Assembly: GCF_014077625.1 (NCBI RefSeq)
Contig: NZ_JACFXU010000014.1
Location: 310,001-374,000, forward strand
DNA: 64,000 nucleotides
Reading direction: 5' to 3'
From: Sediminihaliea albiluteola
GTDB lineage: Bacteria; Pseudomonadota; Gammaproteobacteria; Pseudomonadales; Halieaceae
Each line of letters begins with the position of its first letter. Positions within the stretch are counted from its first letter, which is position 1. The notes beneath the pieces were generated by a model. It ran no database searches and was not told the DNA's origin. It worked only from the letters and a program-made list of their open reading frames with translations. The translations under genes were made by a program, and so were the position numbers. Below are positions 46,825 to 55,363 of the stretch, piece by piece.

Positions 46825-48225
46825 ATGACTGGCGAGCGCGACATAAGAAGAGCATTACCATCAGTGGATCGTGTCCTGCAGAACTCGCAGGATCTCGTTG
46901 CGCGCTGGGGCCACCTGCGCGTGAGCAAAGCTATCCGCAAACACTTGGACAGTATTCGCCAGAGTATCGATGCAAAGCAAAAGCCCGACCTGAGTATCTT
47001 AGCCATTCACTCGGCAATCAGCACAGCGCTGGCTGCCAGTGACGCGCAAAGTATCCGCCCGGTAATCAATCTATCCGGAGTGGTTCTGCATACTAACCTT
47101 GGCCGAGCCTGCCTGCCAGCCGCCGCCGCTGAAGCGGCCTACCAAGCTGCAATGTACCCCAACAACCTTGAGTACGACCTGGAGACAGGGAAACGGGGCA
47201 ACCGCGATGTGCACGTGGAATCTCTAATCTGCGAACTCACTGGCAGTGAAGCAGCCACTGTGGTGAACAACAATGCTGCCGCTGTGGTGCTGGTACTGAG
47301 CACCTTGGCTAAGGGGCTGGAAGTACCTGTATCACGGGGCGAGCTGGTCGAAATTGGCGGCTCTTTTCGTGTACCAGAGGTCATGGCATCTTCGGGCTGC
47401 ACCCTAGTAGAAGTGGGCGCCACCAACCGCACCCACCTAAAGGACTACCGCTCAGCTATTTCTGCGCAAACAGCACTGCTAATGAAAGTGCACACCAGCA
47501 ATTATCGCCTAGAAGGCTTTACCCAGTCAGTGGACGAGAAAACGCTTGCTGAACTGGCCCATGAACACGGTCTGCCCTGCATTGTGGATCTCGGTAGCGG
47601 CTGCCTAGCTGACTTTAGCGCCCTTGGTCTACCAGCAGAACCAAAAGCCTCTGATTACATCGCCAATGGCATCGACCTGATCACATTCAGTGGTGACAAA
47701 CTACTCGGGGGCCCCCAGTGCGGCATTATCGCCGGCAAGAAATCACTGCTTGAGCGTATCTGTAAAAACCCGCTCAAACGCGCTCTGCGAGTCGACAGCA
47801 TGACCCTTGCGGCCCTCTCTGAAGTGCTAAAGCTGTATCAAGACCCAGATAGCCTGAGCGACACCCTACCCACGCTCAAGCAGCTGACCCGCCCGGCTAG
47901 CGAGATCGAAGCCCAGGCCTCGCGGCTCAGTGCTGAGCTCGCCACTTACTTAGCGCCCGCATTTCGAACCGCGACAGCGCCCTGCCTCAGTCAAATCGGT
48001 AGCGGCGCGCTACCGGTCGAAACGCTTCCCAGCTTCGCTATCGCCATCGAAGCACTCAATGGCGATAGTGAGCTAAGGCGCCTAGCAAAAGTATTGCGTC
48101 AGCTGCCACGCCCTGTCATTGGCAGAATCCACCAAGGCAAATTACTGCTAGATTTGCGCTGCCTAGATTGTGAAACTCTCTTTGTTGAACAGCTGCCCCA
48201 GCTCAGGGATGCCCTATCATGCTAG
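46825..48225 (+). CDS. selA: L-seryl-tRNA(Sec) selenium transferase
   Basis: PLP enzyme that converts Ser-tRNA(Sec) to Sec-tRNA(Sec) using selenophosphate. The 466-aa length is standard. Recognisable blocks are I-N-L-S-G-V-V-L-H-T-N-L-G-R-A near residue 82 and T-F-S-G-D-K-L-L-G-G-P-Q-C-G-I-I near residue 291, the latter with the PLP lysine. It overlaps selB by 7 nt. selD, needed to make selenophosphate, must be elsewhere in the genome. Confidence 0.97.
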   Translation: MTGERDIRRALPSVDRVLQNSQDLVARWGHLRVSKAIRKHLDSIRQSIDAKQKPDLSILAIHSAISTALAASDAQSIRPVINLSGVVLHTNLGRACLPAAAAEAAYQAAMYPNNLEYDLETGKRGNRDVHVESLICELTGSEAATVVNNNAAAVVLVLSTLAKGLEVPVSRGELVEIGGSFRVPEVMASSGCTLVEVGATNRTHLKDYRSAISAQTALLMKVHTSNYRLEGFTQSVDEKTLAELAHEHGLPCIVDLGSGCLADFSALGLPAEPKASDYIANGIDLITFSGDKLLGGPQCGIIAGKKSLLERICKNPLKRALRVDSMTLAALSEVLKLYQDPDSLSDTLPTLKQLTRPASEIEAQASRLSAELATYLAPAFRTATAPCLSQIGSGALPVETLPSFAIAIEALNGDSELRRLAKVLRQLPRPVIGRIHQGKLLLDLRCLDCETLFVEQLPQLRDALSC

Positions 48226-50153
48226 TGGCCACTGCGGGTCATGTCGATCATGGCAAAACCAGCTTAGTCCAAGCACTGACCGGTACCAACACTGATCGAC
48301 TGACAGAAGAAAAGCAGCGCGGCCTGACTATAGAGCTCGGCTATGCCTTCGCAGCAGCGACCGCCAAGGAACGCATTGCTTTTATCGACGTTCCAGGCCA
48401 TCACCGCTTCATCAATACCATGATATCTGGCATCAGTGGTATCGACCTCGGTATGTTAGTTGTTGCAGCAAATGATGGGCCGATGCCGCAAACGCTTGAA
48501 CACCTACAGCTATTGCGTTTGCTCGGTGTTGAGCGCTACATCAGCGTCATCACCAAGATCGACCTGGTCGACAAAGAACGCTTGGATCAAGTCACAGAGC
48601 AAGTGAGCGCGCTCATTCCCGGCGCCCCTTTATGTGCAGTGTCCAATCGCAGCGCTGAAGGCATAGAGCAGCTTAAGTCCTTATTAGAAACTCAATTGCA
48701 GAACTGCCCTCAGCGCGCCAGCGAATCCTTATTTCGCCTGTATATTGACCGTGCGTTTATTAAAAAAGGTGAAGGTATTGTGGTCACCGGCACCTGTCTC
48801 TCAGGGACTATTGCGGCCGGTGATGAGCTGTATTTACACCCTGTTGAGGGGCAAAAAAACCAGGCTATCAAGGTTCGAGTACGCAAAATTCATAGCCAAG
48901 GTGAGTCGGCAGCCAGTGGTCATGCCGGACAGCGATGTGCGCTGAACTTAGCCGGCAAGCTATCACTAGAGCAAGCCCAAAGGGGAGGCTTTTTGTGTGC
49001 GCACAGCAGCGCCACACCCAGCCGCCGCTTAGATACACGCTGCTGGACCGCCGGGGACAGCAAGCGCGCCCTGAAGCACTTAGCTAGAGTGAAGGTCTAT
49101 ATTGGCACCCGGCGCATGAGTGCCAAAACCTATTTCCTCGATCGCGGCGAGAGCCCGGCTGCAGGACAGCGCATTCAGCTAATCTTAGACAAGGATGTAC
49201 TGGCATTTGCCGGTGACAGATTTGTACTGCGAGATGACAATGAGAACGCCACCTTAGGTGGCGGTATCGTCATCGACCCCGATGCTCCCAAGTGGGGCAA
49301 GTCCCGTAAAAATCGTCTTAAGCAACTCGAGGCACTCGAAAGCGGTCAGCCTAGAGAAGCTCTTGAACAATTGTTATTCACTCACGGCGAGATAGTCAGT
49401 CTGCGTCAATATCGGCGCATCTGGAACCTGTCCCAAGAGGAGCTTGAGAGCCTACTGAGCCCTGCTTCGCTCAATAGAGGCGAGTTCGCCAGAGTCCGCG
49501 ATGATGAGGATGAACTTATCCTATCCCGAAGGCTCTGGGAGAGTTATATTCAATCTTTCGATGAACACTTAGCCGAGCGGCACAGCGCTCGCCCTATGGA
49601 ACCAGGCATAGGACCCGAAGTCTTACAAAAGCTAGTGCATAGGCAGATCCCCAAACGTTTATTTAAAGCCGTGCTCGATGAGCGTATTCGTGCAGGAAAG
49701 GTCGTTCAAGAAGGCCAATTAATTCGCGCTTTCGGGCACAGGCCCACGCTGTCACCTCAAATTCAGCGAGATTGGCAAGTGCTCGAGACATGTATGAAAG
49801 CACGAGCTTTGAACATCCCGCTGCGCTCTGAGCTGCAAAAGGATACTGGCTTCGACGCGAAACAACTGGAAGCCTTAGCCCGCCCTGCGATTAAAGCGGG
49901 CGACTTGTTTGAAATTGGTGAAAAACGTTTAGCCCTACCCTCGACTCTTCGAGAGTTGGCCGGCTTGTTGCAGCAGTTCATCGATAAGTCAGGAGAGGTA
50001 TCTGTTATCGAAGCTAAGCAAGTATTCGGACTGGGTAGAAACTTGACGATTGAAATACTGGAATTCTTCGATCAAATTGGATATACAAAAAGAAGCGCTA
50101 ACTCGCGATCAATTCTAGACCCCAATGCGGCGCCCATAGGGCAGCAAGACTAA
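48219..50153 (+). CDS. selB: Selenocysteine-specific elongation factor
   Basis: GTPase that brings Sec-tRNA(Sec) to UGA codons marked by a SECIS hairpin. The 644-aa protein begins with the EF-Tu-like domain: G-H-V-D-H-G-K-T near residue 7, D-V-P-G-H-H-R-F near residue 59 and T-K-I-D-L-V near residue 112. Winged-helix repeats in the C-terminal third, which bind SECIS, follow. It overlaps selA, and its stop is 19 nt before the tRNA-Sec gene. Confidence 0.97.
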   Translation: MLVATAGHVDHGKTSLVQALTGTNTDRLTEEKQRGLTIELGYAFAAATAKERIAFIDVPGHHRFINTMISGISGIDLGMLVVAANDGPMPQTLEHLQLLRLLGVERYISVITKIDLVDKERLDQVTEQVSALIPGAPLCAVSNRSAEGIEQLKSLLETQLQNCPQRASESLFRLYIDRAFIKKGEGIVVTGTCLSGTIAAGDELYLHPVEGQKNQAIKVRVRKIHSQGESAASGHAGQRCALNLAGKLSLEQAQRGGFLCAHSSATPSRRLDTRCWTAGDSKRALKHLARVKVYIGTRRMSAKTYFLDRGESPAAGQRIQLILDKDVLAFAGDRFVLRDDNENATLGGGIVIDPDAPKWGKSRKNRLKQLEALESGQPREALEQLLFTHGEIVSLRQYRRIWNLSQEELESLLSPASLNRGEFARVRDDEDELILSRRLWESYIQSFDEHLAERHSARPMEPGIGPEVLQKLVHRQIPKRLFKAVLDERIRAGKVVQEGQLIRAFGHRPTLSPQIQRDWQVLETCMKARALNIPLRSELQKDTGFDAKQLEALARPAIKAGDLFEIGEKRLALPSTLRELAGLLQQFIDKSGEVSVIEAKQVFGLGRNLTIEILEFFDQIGYTKRSANSRSILDPNAAPIGQQD

Positions 50154-50172
50154 CTACGACCTAAGCCATAAC

Positions 50173-50267
50173 GGAAGAGCGATATCCCCGGTGGGGTACC
50201 TGGTCTTCAAAACCAGTGAGGCGCGCAGTAACGCGCCTGGTAGGTTCGACTCCTACCTCTTCCGCCA
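50173..50267 (+). tRNA. selC: tRNA-Sec (anticodon TCA)
   Basis: The 95-nt gene starts GGAAGAG and ends CTCTTCC-G-CCA. It has a 6-bp D stem (TATCCC/GGGGTA, one G-U), anticodon stem CTGGT/ACCAG around CTTCAAA (anticodon TCA), a long variable arm GGCGCG/CGCGCC, and T arm GTAGG-TTCGACT-CCTAC. Only 7 nt separate the T stem from the discriminator on the 3' side, so the acceptor/T stack is 12 bp, not the usual 13. It is probably the last part of the selA-selB transcript. Confidence 0.95.
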
Positions 50268-50326
50268 CTTAGCACTAGCAATCTTGGCCTGCTTTAAAGC
50301 CGATCAGCTTTAGCTTTCCTACAAGC

Positions 50327-50353
50327 AAAAAAAACCCGGGACAAGCCCGGGTT
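50327..50353 (-). terminator. Rho-independent terminator of the TonB receptor gene
   Basis: On the minus strand AACCCGGG and CCCGGGTT form the stem, followed by a run of eight T. It starts 24 nt after the stop codon of the receptor gene. In the other direction it may also end the sel operon transcript. Confidence 0.88.
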
Positions 50354-50376
50354 AGAGAGTAATCACTTACAGTGCA

Positions 50377-52914
50377 TTAAAACTCGTAAGCGACTTCAAC
50401 ACCGTAGGTGCGTGGATCGCCGTACTTTTCCACCTTCAGACCAAGGTCTGCACCGAAGTTGATGCCGTAGCTCGGGTAGTCTTCATCAAACAGGTTTTTA
50501 GCCCAGAGGCTTACGCGCAGGCTGCCATTGCCAACATCAATGTTTTCGAGATTGAGTCGAGCATCAACCACTGTGCGCTCATCCATTACCTGAGGGTCAA
50601 AGACCACAGGGTCGCCACCAATAATCGCTGTAGAAGCGGCGGTGGTGTACCACTCATCCTGCCAGTTAACACTCAAGAAACCAGTAATCTCACCAAAGTC
50701 TGTACGCGCGAAGAGGTAGTCCGCGAACACATTTAGCTGGTTATCAGGTGAAGCGTTACGCTTGGCAAAATCCTTGCCCTTCAGGCACTGCTGAGGCTCA
50801 TTGGTACCACACAGATCAGGAAACTCATCGAAGTCACCATCGAGGTATGCATAGCTCATACCGATGACAAGATCATCAATCGGTGCAACCAGCACCTCAA
50901 TCTCACCACCCCAACGCTTGGCATTACCGGCGTTAGTAATGAGTGAACTTGGGGCACTATCCACGATGACGACCTGGCTAACCTGTAGATCATCCCACTC
51001 GTATGTATAGAGTGCAGCGTTGACACGCATACGACCATCCCACCAATCGCTCTTCAGACCGATTTCCCAGGTTTCCATGGTCTCTTCATCGAAATAATCG
51101 CTGCCGAAAGCTTCGCCGTTGAAGCTACCGCTGCGATAGCCTGTGGCGTAGCGGATGTAAGTATTGAGATCTTCGGTGGCTTGGAAAGCAAGGGTCAGGT
51201 TGCCGCTGACGTTATAGAAGTTTTTGTCGTCCTTGTCGGAAACGGCAGGGCTACCGCCAAACACACCAACCTGTGCCGCGTTATTCCATTCGACGTCTTT
51301 TTCTTCCTTGGTCCAGCGCAAACCACCGGTGATAGCAAGACGGTCATCAAGTAAACCTGGCGTCCAAGTAGACTGACCGAAAGCGGCCAGTGCTTTGGTC
51401 TCAAGTTTGTAATGTGTATTACCAATTGGCGCCAGTGGTACTAGAGCCAGTGAGGTGCGCTCGTACTCTGCTTTATCTTCGAAGTAATACACACCAGCGA
51501 CCCACTCCAGACGATCGCTTCCACCTAGGATCTGAAACTCCTGGGAGAACTGGTCGTAATCAGAGCTACTATCTTGTGAGAAATGCAAGGCATTGCCCTG
51601 GGCATCGATTGCACCCCAGATAGCATCAAAAGGCAGCTGCGGAATTTTAGGATCATAGCCACCGGTCGCGCCGTAGAGCTGTCCCAGTGTCAAATGCAGG
51701 GTGTCGTTATAGGCACCGATGCCATTGGCGTCTATAGAGCTGTCGATCGCATCAATGTCGCCAAGGGCTGACACCGAGACTTCGCGATAGGCGCTTATCG
51801 ACTTAAAAGTAACATCGCTAGCTTCCCAAGCTAAGGTCAGGGAGTGACCAGAGGCATCGACTTCAGATCGTGGCGTAAAGTCCACATTACCGCTGCTGCG
51901 TCTGCCTTCACCTCGCTTAAGCGTTTCATCGTAAACCTCAATCGTACGCTCTAGCGAAGGAATCCAACGCGAGGCAATACGCGGATCGCTACCAGGTGCT
52001 GCGGCCCACTTTCTGGCCTCCGCCAAAGTACCTTGCAGGGCAGCGACACGTGAGACATTGCCAGCCGCATCAAGGGGGTTGAATCCCACCACGACATCCA
52101 GGTCGTTGACCTCATCCAGCTGGTTGCCATCGTATGCGTAATCGGCAAACAGTGAGTTACGGAAATTCCAGTTTACAGCTAGACGCCAGGCCTGCCGATC
52201 TAGATCATTAAAGTCGCCACCACCGGATTTGTTATCGTAAAAGCCGCTTCGATCACGACCTTGTACACCAACACTGGCGGCAAAGCTGCCCAGACCATCC
52301 TCAGCATCGCCAATAGTCGGCGTATCTAGGTTAAGTTTGAGTCCGTACAAATCGTGGTTGCCCAGCGTACCAACTGCCCGAAAGCCAAATTCACCCAAAG
52401 GTTTACGGGTAATGTAGTTAACCGCACCACCGGTAGCGTTACGGCCATAGAGAGTGCCCTGTGGACCGCGGAGAATCTCAACACGCTCCAGCTCTGCCAC
52501 ATCAATGGAGCTACCAGCCATCTTGCCTATAAAGACGCCGTCCATATAGGTCGCCACAGCGGGGTCGAGCGACAGGTTTGAGGGAGAGCCGCCAGCCACA
52601 CCACGAATGGCAAGGCCAATACTGCCCCGGCTACCGGAGGCTGAGAAGCCGCCCACGCCAGGGACTTGGCCCAATAAATCTTCAGTATTTTGAATGCCGC
52701 GACGCTCGAGAGACTCAGTGCTAAGCGCGGTGATAGAAATCGGTACTTCTTGGTTACTTTCTTCACGCTTTTGCGCGGTAACGACGATTTCTTCAAGTGC
52801 CTGTGCCTGTACGCTGCTAGGCAATGCCGCCGCCGCAACGGAGATCGCTAGGACGCTTAAAGCACTTACAGGCCCTTTGCTGCCATTTAGTAAGCTGCCA
52901 GTGGTATTAGCCAT
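50377..52914 (-). CDS. TonB-dependent outer-membrane receptor
   Basis: About 845 aa from ATG 52914 (AGGA 10 nt upstream). A signal peptide ends near S-S-V-Q-A-Q-A, followed by the TonB-box-like L-E-E-I-V-V-T-A-Q-K. The plug domain has V-E-I-L-R-G-P-Q-G-T-L-Y-G-R-N-A-T-G-G-A near residue 150; the 22-strand barrel ends in Y-E-F. Receptors of this subfamily are common in sphingomonads and marine gammaproteobacteria for large organic nutrients. It may import the substrate of the neighbouring catabolic genes. Confidence 0.95.
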   Translation of the reverse strand: MANTTGSLLNGSKGPVSALSVLAISVAAAALPSSVQAQALEEIVVTAQKREESNQEVPISITALSTESLERRGIQNTEDLLGQVPGVGGFSASGSRGSIGLAIRGVAGGSPSNLSLDPAVATYMDGVFIGKMAGSSIDVAELERVEILRGPQGTLYGRNATGGAVNYITRKPLGEFGFRAVGTLGNHDLYGLKLNLDTPTIGDAEDGLGSFAASVGVQGRDRSGFYDNKSGGGDFNDLDRQAWRLAVNWNFRNSLFADYAYDGNQLDEVNDLDVVVGFNPLDAAGNVSRVAALQGTLAEARKWAAAPGSDPRIASRWIPSLERTIEVYDETLKRGEGRRSSGNVDFTPRSEVDASGHSLTLAWEASDVTFKSISAYREVSVSALGDIDAIDSSIDANGIGAYNDTLHLTLGQLYGATGGYDPKIPQLPFDAIWGAIDAQGNALHFSQDSSSDYDQFSQEFQILGGSDRLEWVAGVYYFEDKAEYERTSLALVPLAPIGNTHYKLETKALAAFGQSTWTPGLLDDRLAITGGLRWTKEEKDVEWNNAAQVGVFGGSPAVSDKDDKNFYNVSGNLTLAFQATEDLNTYIRYATGYRSGSFNGEAFGSDYFDEETMETWEIGLKSDWWDGRMRVNAALYTYEWDDLQVSQVVIVDSAPSSLITNAGNAKRWGGEIEVLVAPIDDLVIGMSYAYLDGDFDEFPDLCGTNEPQQCLKGKDFAKRNASPDNQLNVFADYLFARTDFGEITGFLSVNWQDEWYTTAASTAIIGGDPVVFDPQVMDERTVVDARLNLENIDVGNGSLRVSLWAKNLFDEDYPSYGINFGADLGLKVEKYGDPRTYGVEVAYEF

Positions 52915-52984
52915 ATGCAAATATTCCTATTTTTTATCTATAAACGCACCGCACACTAGTGTCGGGTGCTCAATTAGCTTTTTT

Positions 52985-53018
52985 GCTAAAGCAATTAGTA
53001 TTTTACTTTAGCTAAAGC
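52985..53018 (-). promoter_or_regulatory. Repeated GCTAAAGC motif upstream of the TonB receptor gene
   Basis: GCTAAAGC occurs at 52985-52992 and 53011-53018, the second inside the palindrome CTTTAGCTAAAG (53006-53017). The 26-bp spacing, AT-rich filling and position about 75-100 bp before the receptor start suggest an operator. No regulator is identified. Confidence 0.45.
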
Positions 53019-53157
53019 GCAGGTGTTATGGTGAAATTGTTCGCTTGTATTGACATTTAAGGTCAACAAAGCTTGAGTAACTGCAAGCAAGCTTTACTTT
53101 TCTGTTAATGGCCATGGCCTCCCCCTGCGCTGTTTACCTTGGCTAAATAGCCCAGAT

Positions 53158-53883
53158 TCAGTGATTTTGCGAGTAGTCCTTAAGCAGCTGGGGACGAATA
53201 ATAGAAGTCCATAGCCTGTAGCCTTCATCACTAAGATGAAGCTTATCGAACATATAGTAGTCGTTATCAGGCTTTCCCTGAGCGTCCAAAAAGGCTGGCC
53301 CAGTATCAATGTAAAAAAGCCCCGGTGTCCGCTCACTGTAATCCTCGATCAAGGCGTTGACAGCCTGGGCGCTGGGCCAGATCTCCCAGCGCCTTGGTGA
53401 GGGGGTAATAGCGATGTAATAAATGGGCAGCTCTGGCTGGTCGGCACGTACTTTATCGACAAACTGTTGATAGCTGTTAAGAAGCTGCTCAGGCGGCTTA
53501 ACATCCCCTGGGGTAATGTCATTAGAACCGGCAAATACCACTACTCCAGCAGGCTTGTAAACATTTACTAAACGCTCGGCATAGTGCACAAGATCATTCA
53601 GTTTGGCACCGCCAAAACCCTGCTGAATAACGGGAATCGGAGACATATCTTTAACGAGACTATCCCATAGACGAATGCTTGAGCTGCCGACAAAAACGAT
53701 GGCATTTTCCGGCACGGCACCCGCTTTCGTCTTTGCTTCCAAGGCTGCAATATCATCTTCCCAAACCAGCGGATCCTCGTTCCAGCGCTTATCGATTTCC
53801 TGGTAAATTCTGAAACTGCTCCAACTCACCGCGAGTAAAATAACGAGCAGCAGCCCGAAGAAAACTTTCAGTTTTATTGACAT
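53158..53883 (-). CDS. SGNH/GDSL hydrolase, membrane-anchored or exported
   Basis: A 241-aa esterase/lipase fold. The N-terminal hydrophobic segment (residues 5-22) exports or anchors it. Block I reads F-V-G-S-S-S-I-R-L-W with the catalytic Ser; block II Q-G-F-G-G-A; block III A-G-S-N-D; block V D-K-L-H-L-S-D-E-G-Y with Asp and His. It probably deacylates an ester in the periplasm. Confidence 0.9.
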   Translation of the reverse strand: MSIKLKVFFGLLLVILLAVSWSSFRIYQEIDKRWNEDPLVWEDDIAALEAKTKAGAVPENAIVFVGSSSIRLWDSLVKDMSPIPVIQQGFGGAKLNDLVHYAERLVNVYKPAGVVVFAGSNDITPGDVKPPEQLLNSYQQFVDKVRADQPELPIYYIAITPSPRRWEIWPSAQAVNALIEDYSERTPGLFYIDTGPAFLDAQGKPDNDYYMFDKLHLSDEGYRLWTSIIRPQLLKDYSQNH

Positions 53884-54047
53884 CTTTGCTCCTGATATTC
53901 ACTACAGTGCTAGAGTTATACCCTGTCATCCACCCAGCATAAGAGTGAATCACAGGGGCTTCGCTAGTTAAAAGGTATAGCTGAGATCCAAACCATAGCT
54001 AGCATGATCATGCCAACGCGCCAGCGCAAAGCTGCTCACTAGCTGAC

Positions 54048-55223
54048 TTAATATAGAGCACTCTGATTAGCTGTACCTACCTGCGCGTGAACAAAGCGGC
54101 TATCGACATCGTCAATACGAGTGACGCCCATCAGCATCATATTGCGCTGCAGTTCCTCTTTAAATATTTGCAGCGCGCGCTCCACCCCCAATTGGCCTCC
54201 AGCTGCCAGGCCATAGATATAAGGTCGGCCAATCATGCAGGCAGTTGCGCCTAGGGCAATCGCCTTTAACACATCAACGCCACGGCGAATTCCGCCATCG
54301 ACAATGATCTCAGCTCGGTCACCTACCGCATCCACAATAGCTGGCAGCAAATCGAGAGGGGCTGGGGCTGCATCAAACTGCCGGCCGCCATGGTTCGAGA
54401 GAATAATAGCGCTCGCGCCGTGCTCTACCGCTAGACTGGCATCTTCTACTGACAGCACACCTTTAATCGCTAGGGGGCCATCCCAGCGCTCCCTCAAGCG
54501 AGAAATATCCTCAAAGACTAGATCAGCAGTGGGCCCCGCAGCGAGCATTTCCTGTGGGCTCGGCGCTTGGTCAAACAAACTGACTCCAGCTGTAGGCTTA
54601 TTTTTGATGAAATTGTATAGCCAGCGGGGATGGCTAAGAATACTTAATATCGAGCTGATCGGCATTTTTGCCGGCGGCGGCATTCCCATACGCCAGGCCT
54701 TTTCGCGATTGCCATGTACGGGTGTGTCTACGGTCACGCACAGCGCACTAAAGCCTGCTGCTTTAGCTCGCTCTGCCAAGACATAGGCCCTCTCTCGGTC
54801 TGAGGGTATGTAAAGCTGCATCATTTTAGCTGCGCTAGAAGCAGCACTGATTTCCTCTGGCGTGGAGGAACCCCAAGTAGCAAGGGAGTAAGGCACTTGA
54901 TATTTTTCCGCAGCAGCAGCCGCAGCTACTTCCTTGTGGTGATGAAACAGGCCAGTAAAACCAACAGGGGCCAGCACTATAGGCATAGCGACATCACAGC
55001 CCAATACACGACTCGAGGTATCGACACTGCTCACATCACGTAGGTAATTGGGGATCAATTGAAGCCCTGAATAGGCATTGCGATTATTCTGCAAAGCTAG
55101 CTCATCCTCGGCCCCACCACGTAAGTATTCAAACATAGGAGCGGGTAAACGCCGTTTAGCTAAACGATATAAGTCTTCTATATTGACGCAATTATTGAGC
55201 TGTCGGGACAATTTGATACTCAC
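54048..55223 (-). CDS. FMN-dependent alpha-hydroxy acid oxidase/dehydrogenase (LldD family)
   Basis: A 391-aa TIM-barrel flavoprotein oxidising an L-2-hydroxy acid to a 2-oxo acid. The active-site S-N-H-G-G-R-Q-F-D with the catalytic His lies near residue 277. The FMN phosphate region I-V-D-G-G-I-R-R-G follows near residue 305, and the N-terminal F-E-Y-L-R-G-G-A-E-D-E block is present. Natural acceptors include quinones and oxygen. It is separated from the UGSC operon by a strong terminator, so it has its own transcript. Confidence 0.93.
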   Translation of the reverse strand: MSIKLSRQLNNCVNIEDLYRLAKRRLPAPMFEYLRGGAEDELALQNNRNAYSGLQLIPNYLRDVSSVDTSSRVLGCDVAMPIVLAPVGFTGLFHHHKEVAAAAAAEKYQVPYSLATWGSSTPEEISAASSAAKMMQLYIPSDRERAYVLAERAKAAGFSALCVTVDTPVHGNREKAWRMGMPPPAKMPISSILSILSHPRWLYNFIKNKPTAGVSLFDQAPSPQEMLAAGPTADLVFEDISRLRERWDGPLAIKGVLSVEDASLAVEHGASAIILSNHGGRQFDAAPAPLDLLPAIVDAVGDRAEIIVDGGIRRGVDVLKAIALGATACMIGRPYIYGLAAGGQLGVERALQIFKEELQRNMMLMGVTRIDDVDSRFVHAQVGTANQSALY

Positions 55224-55299
55224 TTCAGATATGAGGGCTGGGCTTACAAAGCCTAGAACTAGGCTGTCACAAGGGTGTTCGAATTAGAAAGTCATAAGT

Positions 55300-55331
55300 A
55301 AAAAGGGGTGTGTTGTCACAACACACCCCTC
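55300..55331 (-). terminator. Rho-independent terminator of the UGSC operon
   Basis: AGGGGTGTGTTG (from 55330 on the minus strand) pairs perfectly with its complement around a 3-nt loop and is followed by TTTTT. It lies 33 nt after the stop of the last gene of the operon. Confidence 0.9.
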
Positions 55332-55363
55332 ATCGCAAGCTAGCAGTCTTATGCTTAACAAAG

